Shown here: positions 42,523-64,000 of the stretch, in pieces
How the letters are laid out: each line of letters begins with the position of its first letter
Position numbering within the stretch: the stretch's first letter is position 1
Notes under the pieces: generated by a model
Told to the model about the DNA's origin: nothing
What the model saw: only the letters and a program-made list of their open reading frames with translations
The model's database searches: none
Position numbers and translations under genes: made by a program
Assembly: GCA_008711295.1 (NCBI GenBank)
Contig: VUYV01000068.1
Span: forward strand, 2,647,721-2,711,720
DNA: 64,000 nt
Reading direction: 5' to 3'
Source: Anarhynchus alexandrinus
Lineage: Eukaryota > Chordata > Aves > Charadriiformes > Charadriidae

Positions 42523-43275
42523 TTTATGAAATACTTGTTTCTGCTTAAGCAACTTTTTGTTAATTGTATTGATGTGTCTAAGAAGCTGTTTGGCTTTAAA
42601 ATAACTATATAATAATACTCCCTAATTGCTGAAATTTTCTAGGTTGTTTAGAAGTAGTTTATCAGGATTTTACATTTTATATGGAAATGTGTGTGTAATT
42701 AAACATCTCTCTCAATACTATGTTGTTTAGTCTTTTCTTCTTCAGACAAACTTTTACTATCATCAAGTTAAGACCCAAGTTTTCTACTTGCTTTTTCTGA
42801 AAGCTTGCCAGCAGTACCAGAAAACACTTTGGTTCATCTATTTTAGCTTCTTGCCTTTATTTTAAGCAAAAGGGAGAAGTGAGAAACAGGCAGGTACAAC
42901 ATAAGAAAGGAAGCAGAGGGTGTGGTCTGAGCAGGAATGCAGATTCCCACTCCAGCTGATGCTCACAACTGCCACTTCCAACAGTTTTGAGAAACCTCTG
43001 GGTTTCCTTCTGTTGCAGCGTGTTTACGATGTGTAACTGACAGCTATCTCTGTCATGGTAGATTTTGGAAAGTGAGTGTCACAGTCGTAACAGGAAATTT
43101 CCAGACCTGTCCTGTCAGTAGAATAGTAGATAGTAAAAGAGTAAAATAGTCTCCCAAGTGGGATGAAGGGTGAAATCCTCCATGTTTTCTTGTGGACCAA
43201 TGTCCACCACGCTTACTTTGGACCAGTGGTTTCTCATCACGACTCTTACCTGATGTGTTGGCGTGATTCTTGAGA

Positions 43276-43295
43276 ATTACTGCTAATTACTGCTA
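43276..43295. repeat. Two tandem copies of ATTACTGCTA
   Basis: A perfect direct repeat of a 10-bp unit in intron 3, followed by a partial third unit (AGTACT). It is probably replication slippage. Confidence 0.8.
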
Positions 43296-45683
43296 AGTAC
43301 TTTAGCTGGACTAAAATGTTTTTCTTTCTCATTTAGCAACTATTAGAAACTTCTGACCTCACATTCAAGTTTTATTCTTAAGTAGAGAAGAGACAAACTT
43401 TCCGGTCTTTTTGATACCCAGATATCCGTTGAGGTGAATGTTCTCCCTGCACTAGTTAAAGTGGATATTTCTGTCAAAAATTGGTTTCAACAAACCACGG
43501 AGGTTTCAGACTTGTTAATGATATGAACTAGTCCAGCGACTCAAATTTCTGGGGGAAAGAATGTACTTTTCATCTTCTAACTGGTTTTAAAGACCTATGC
43601 TAAGCATTGAAGCTCTAGATTGAACTTTTGATTCCAAGTTCTATTTTATTCAAATGGCTTTTGTCATTCTGCTTGTAAAATTAAGTGCTGTAATTTGAGG
43701 AAAGAAAGTCTAATCTCTGTGCCAAAAGTGATGATGATGTTTCTTTGGTTTAACTGTGGCACTATTGACACAGCAGAATAGGAGGAGTACTGCTACTTGA
43801 GTCAGTTAAAGCAGGGATTTTTGAAGAGCTGAGAGCAGAAATACTGAGTGAAATACTCCTCCAGTTTTATTTGGAAGTCTAAAGATCTTAATTTCTCCCT
43901 GAGAAACATGCAGGAGTGCTCCTCTTAAGTTTTCTTAAAATTGAGAGGCTTCATTGCCTTGAGTAATTCTACCCTAAGATGTGCTCTGGCTCAAGTGCTC
44001 TCTTCTGCCAAGAGATCAGTATAAGTTTAATGTGACTTTTTAATTATTCTAATGCAAGTGCTTCATGTAATAACTGCATGCACACTAGACTTGTCCTCTG
44101 TGGGCAATTTGAAAGTTAGCACCATAGGTTTTGGTGTATAATAGCTGGATATCTTGTAGCTGTCTAGATGAATTGCCAGCTCACCATAGAGAAGGTCTTA
44201 ATTCTTTGCTTTCCAGGAACACGTACACGTTTGTGATTTATTGCTTCAACTCTGGGTGCTAGTGACAAAGGCATCTTGTATGCCCACTGTTTGAGGGGAA
44301 AAAAGCTAGATAAGGCCTTCCTAATCTGATACAGCAATTGTAGGGTTGGCTTGGGCTTTGTTTTTCCTCAGAGTGAGTGAGGTCACCATGGCACAATAAT
44401 GTTTTGTTTCACAGCAAGCAATAATGTGTGTGACATTATGGGTGTATTGTATCAAAACCACTGCAGGTCCTTGGGATTTTGTAGGGTGGGCAAGGGAAAG
44501 CAGCACATTGCCACTCGCTCTCTGATTCCAAGAAGCTGAAGGTTGTGTGATTTATGATGCATGTCACAGATGTTTAGTCAGGTGTGGAGGGGCCTTTTGT
44601 ATAGGCAGAGGCCTGATTTTAGAAGGGTAGGTAGCAATGTTACTTACCTCTCTTCCCTTAAAAGCTAGTTTGATTAATACTGCACAGAGTACAGAATTAC
44701 CTGCTGAATTTGCTACAGGTGTATGCTAGCTGGGTTTATCCCCTCTGAAGACAACTAAGACTGTTAAGACTCTACCCCTAATATTAAATAAAGGGTATGT
44801 GAAGAAAGACATCACTCCTGTGTGTTACTACATGAACGGCAATCAGTATTGTGGCCTGTCAGACTGTAATGCTTTCAGCATAAACTCATTATGCAGTGTT
44901 TTCTAGGACTGTTAGTTTCTAATACAATGAGAATAGTGTCTTTTTTAGGTTTATTGTCAGTGGATTTAAAGCTTAACTTTATGGAGTCCTGCAGGAAGTA
45001 TTTTGGGATTTGCTTCTTTTTGCTTATTGTATTAATTTCAGGCTACTAGAGGTGATGAAAAATGAGTTGACATAGGTGGAATATATCATTATCTTTATGG
45101 TTTGGGAGGATGTGGTTCTGTGTTTAGTTGGGTCAACATCATCACAGGTAACTATTATTTTTCAAATTCTGAATGTTAATCCTTATGGCTTCTCATTAGA
45201 ATAGAAAGCTGTTTTTATCTATGAGCAAGACCAGGATGCTACAGGAGCTTTAAAAATAAAGGGAGAAGCGGACTTGTGCCATTCTAAAGAGGGAACATGG
45301 TAGCCTGAGAACCTGTGTATTTTCATTGAAAATACGTTCATTTGCTTAGATTTATTTGAATGCTTTTAATGTAAAATAAGCACTCTGTTTTCATATTCGG
45401 TTGCATGAAAGGTACTCACAGCATACGGTAGTGATGATAGTCCAGTGACTATGCTGAACCCGCCTATATCTGACACTGACTTCTTAGTCTGTTGTGTACT
45501 AAGACAACTACCAAAAGTGGCAGGAGATGATTATAATCTCACCTGCAAACAAGACATTTAATTCTTTCTAGGTAGATGTAGTGTGTACCTGAGTTTAATA
45601 GATCACTGCTTCATGATGAAGGCTGTCTGCTAAGCTTGGGATGTAAATATTATGTTTAAGTGACAGGTTATTATGTCTTTCAG

Positions 45684-45782
45684 GTGTCAACGGAAACAAT
45701 GGCGGATAGATTTACCAGCCACTAGTGTGGTGATCACCTTTCATAATGAGGCAAGATCTGCTTTGCTTCGAACTGTTGTCAG
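45684..45782 (+). CDS. GALNT2: GALNT2 exon 4: first strand of the GT-A nucleotide-binding fold
   Basis: A 99-nt exon after TTTCAG with donor GTATAC. The frame is 1 base, 32 codons and 2 bases. The peptide reads [14 protein letters not shown], then [19 protein letters not shown] with the last Ser split. The [11 protein letters not shown] block is the first beta strand and loop of the GalNAc-transferase catalytic domain, which contacts the uridine part of UDP-GalNAc. The human protein has V where this one has I in RIDLPATS, a conservative change. The exon is symmetric (phase 2 at both ends), so skipping it would keep the frame but destroy the nucleotide-binding core. Confidence 0.96.
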
Positions 45783-55941
<10,159 letters not shown>

Positions 55942-56029
55942 GACAAGACGAGAGTTGTGTCTCCTATTATTGATGTAATTAATATGGACAACTTCCAGTA
56001 CGTGGGGGCGTCAGCTGATTTAAAAGGCG
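55942..56029 (+). CDS. GALNT2: GALNT2 exon 8: SPIIDVI strand of the catalytic domain
   Basis: An 88-nt exon (29 codons plus 1 base) after ATTTATTTTAG with donor GTATGT. The peptide is [18 protein letters not shown], then [11 protein letters not shown]. The VVSP-IDVI strand follows the DXH motif in all GalNAc-transferases and forms the core of the fold. Human GALNT2 has R where this one has K at the second residue. The exon starts on a codon boundary, which matters for the possible extra exons in intron 7. Confidence 0.97.

Positions 56030-64000
<7,971 letters not shown>

Overview
This window is vertebrate nuclear DNA, almost certainly from a bird. It is AT-rich and CpG-poor, and it consists mostly of long introns cut by short exons with GT/AG boundaries. 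Its recognisable repeats are CR1 LINE fragments, with the C-terminal reverse-transcriptase reading frame and the 3' octamer tail (ATTCTATG-type repeats) typical of avian genomes. I see no prokaryotic gene, operon, CRISPR array, tRNA or rRNA gene.

The one host gene I can support is GALNT2 on the + strand, encoding polypeptide N-acetylgalactosaminyltransferase 2. Nine consecutive coding exons lie at 33052-33142, 39781-39934, 45684-45782, 46364-46431, 47357-47422, 49709-49830, 55942-56029, 59778-59865 and 60389-60492. I number them 2 to 10 by comparison with the mammalian protein. Joined, they give 880 nt of continuous open frame, with every split codon restored. They cover the end of the stem, the nucleotide-binding half of the GT-A catalytic domain with its DSH (DXH) metal motif in exon 7, and the DVWGGEN motif at the end of exon 10. 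Exon 1 (cytoplasmic tail and membrane anchor) lies upstream of the window. The rest of the catalytic domain and the C-terminal ricin-type lectin domain lie downstream.

Layout: 1-33051 is intron 1 sequence with one long antisense CR1 copy (2111-3280), a 39/40-bp tandem duplication (25882-25960) and simple-sequence tracts. 33052-60492 holds exons 2 to 10, with sense CR1 fragments in introns 2, 3 and 6. 60493-64000 is the start of intron 10.

I found no convincing undescribed system. The most testable oddities are two exon-like segments in intron 7 that together would add 81 codons in frame, a tandem duplication in intron 1 that places splice-like signals around 6 nt, and an inverted pair of closely similar CR1 copies on either side of exons 2 and 3. 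All three are inferences that need transcript or comparative data.
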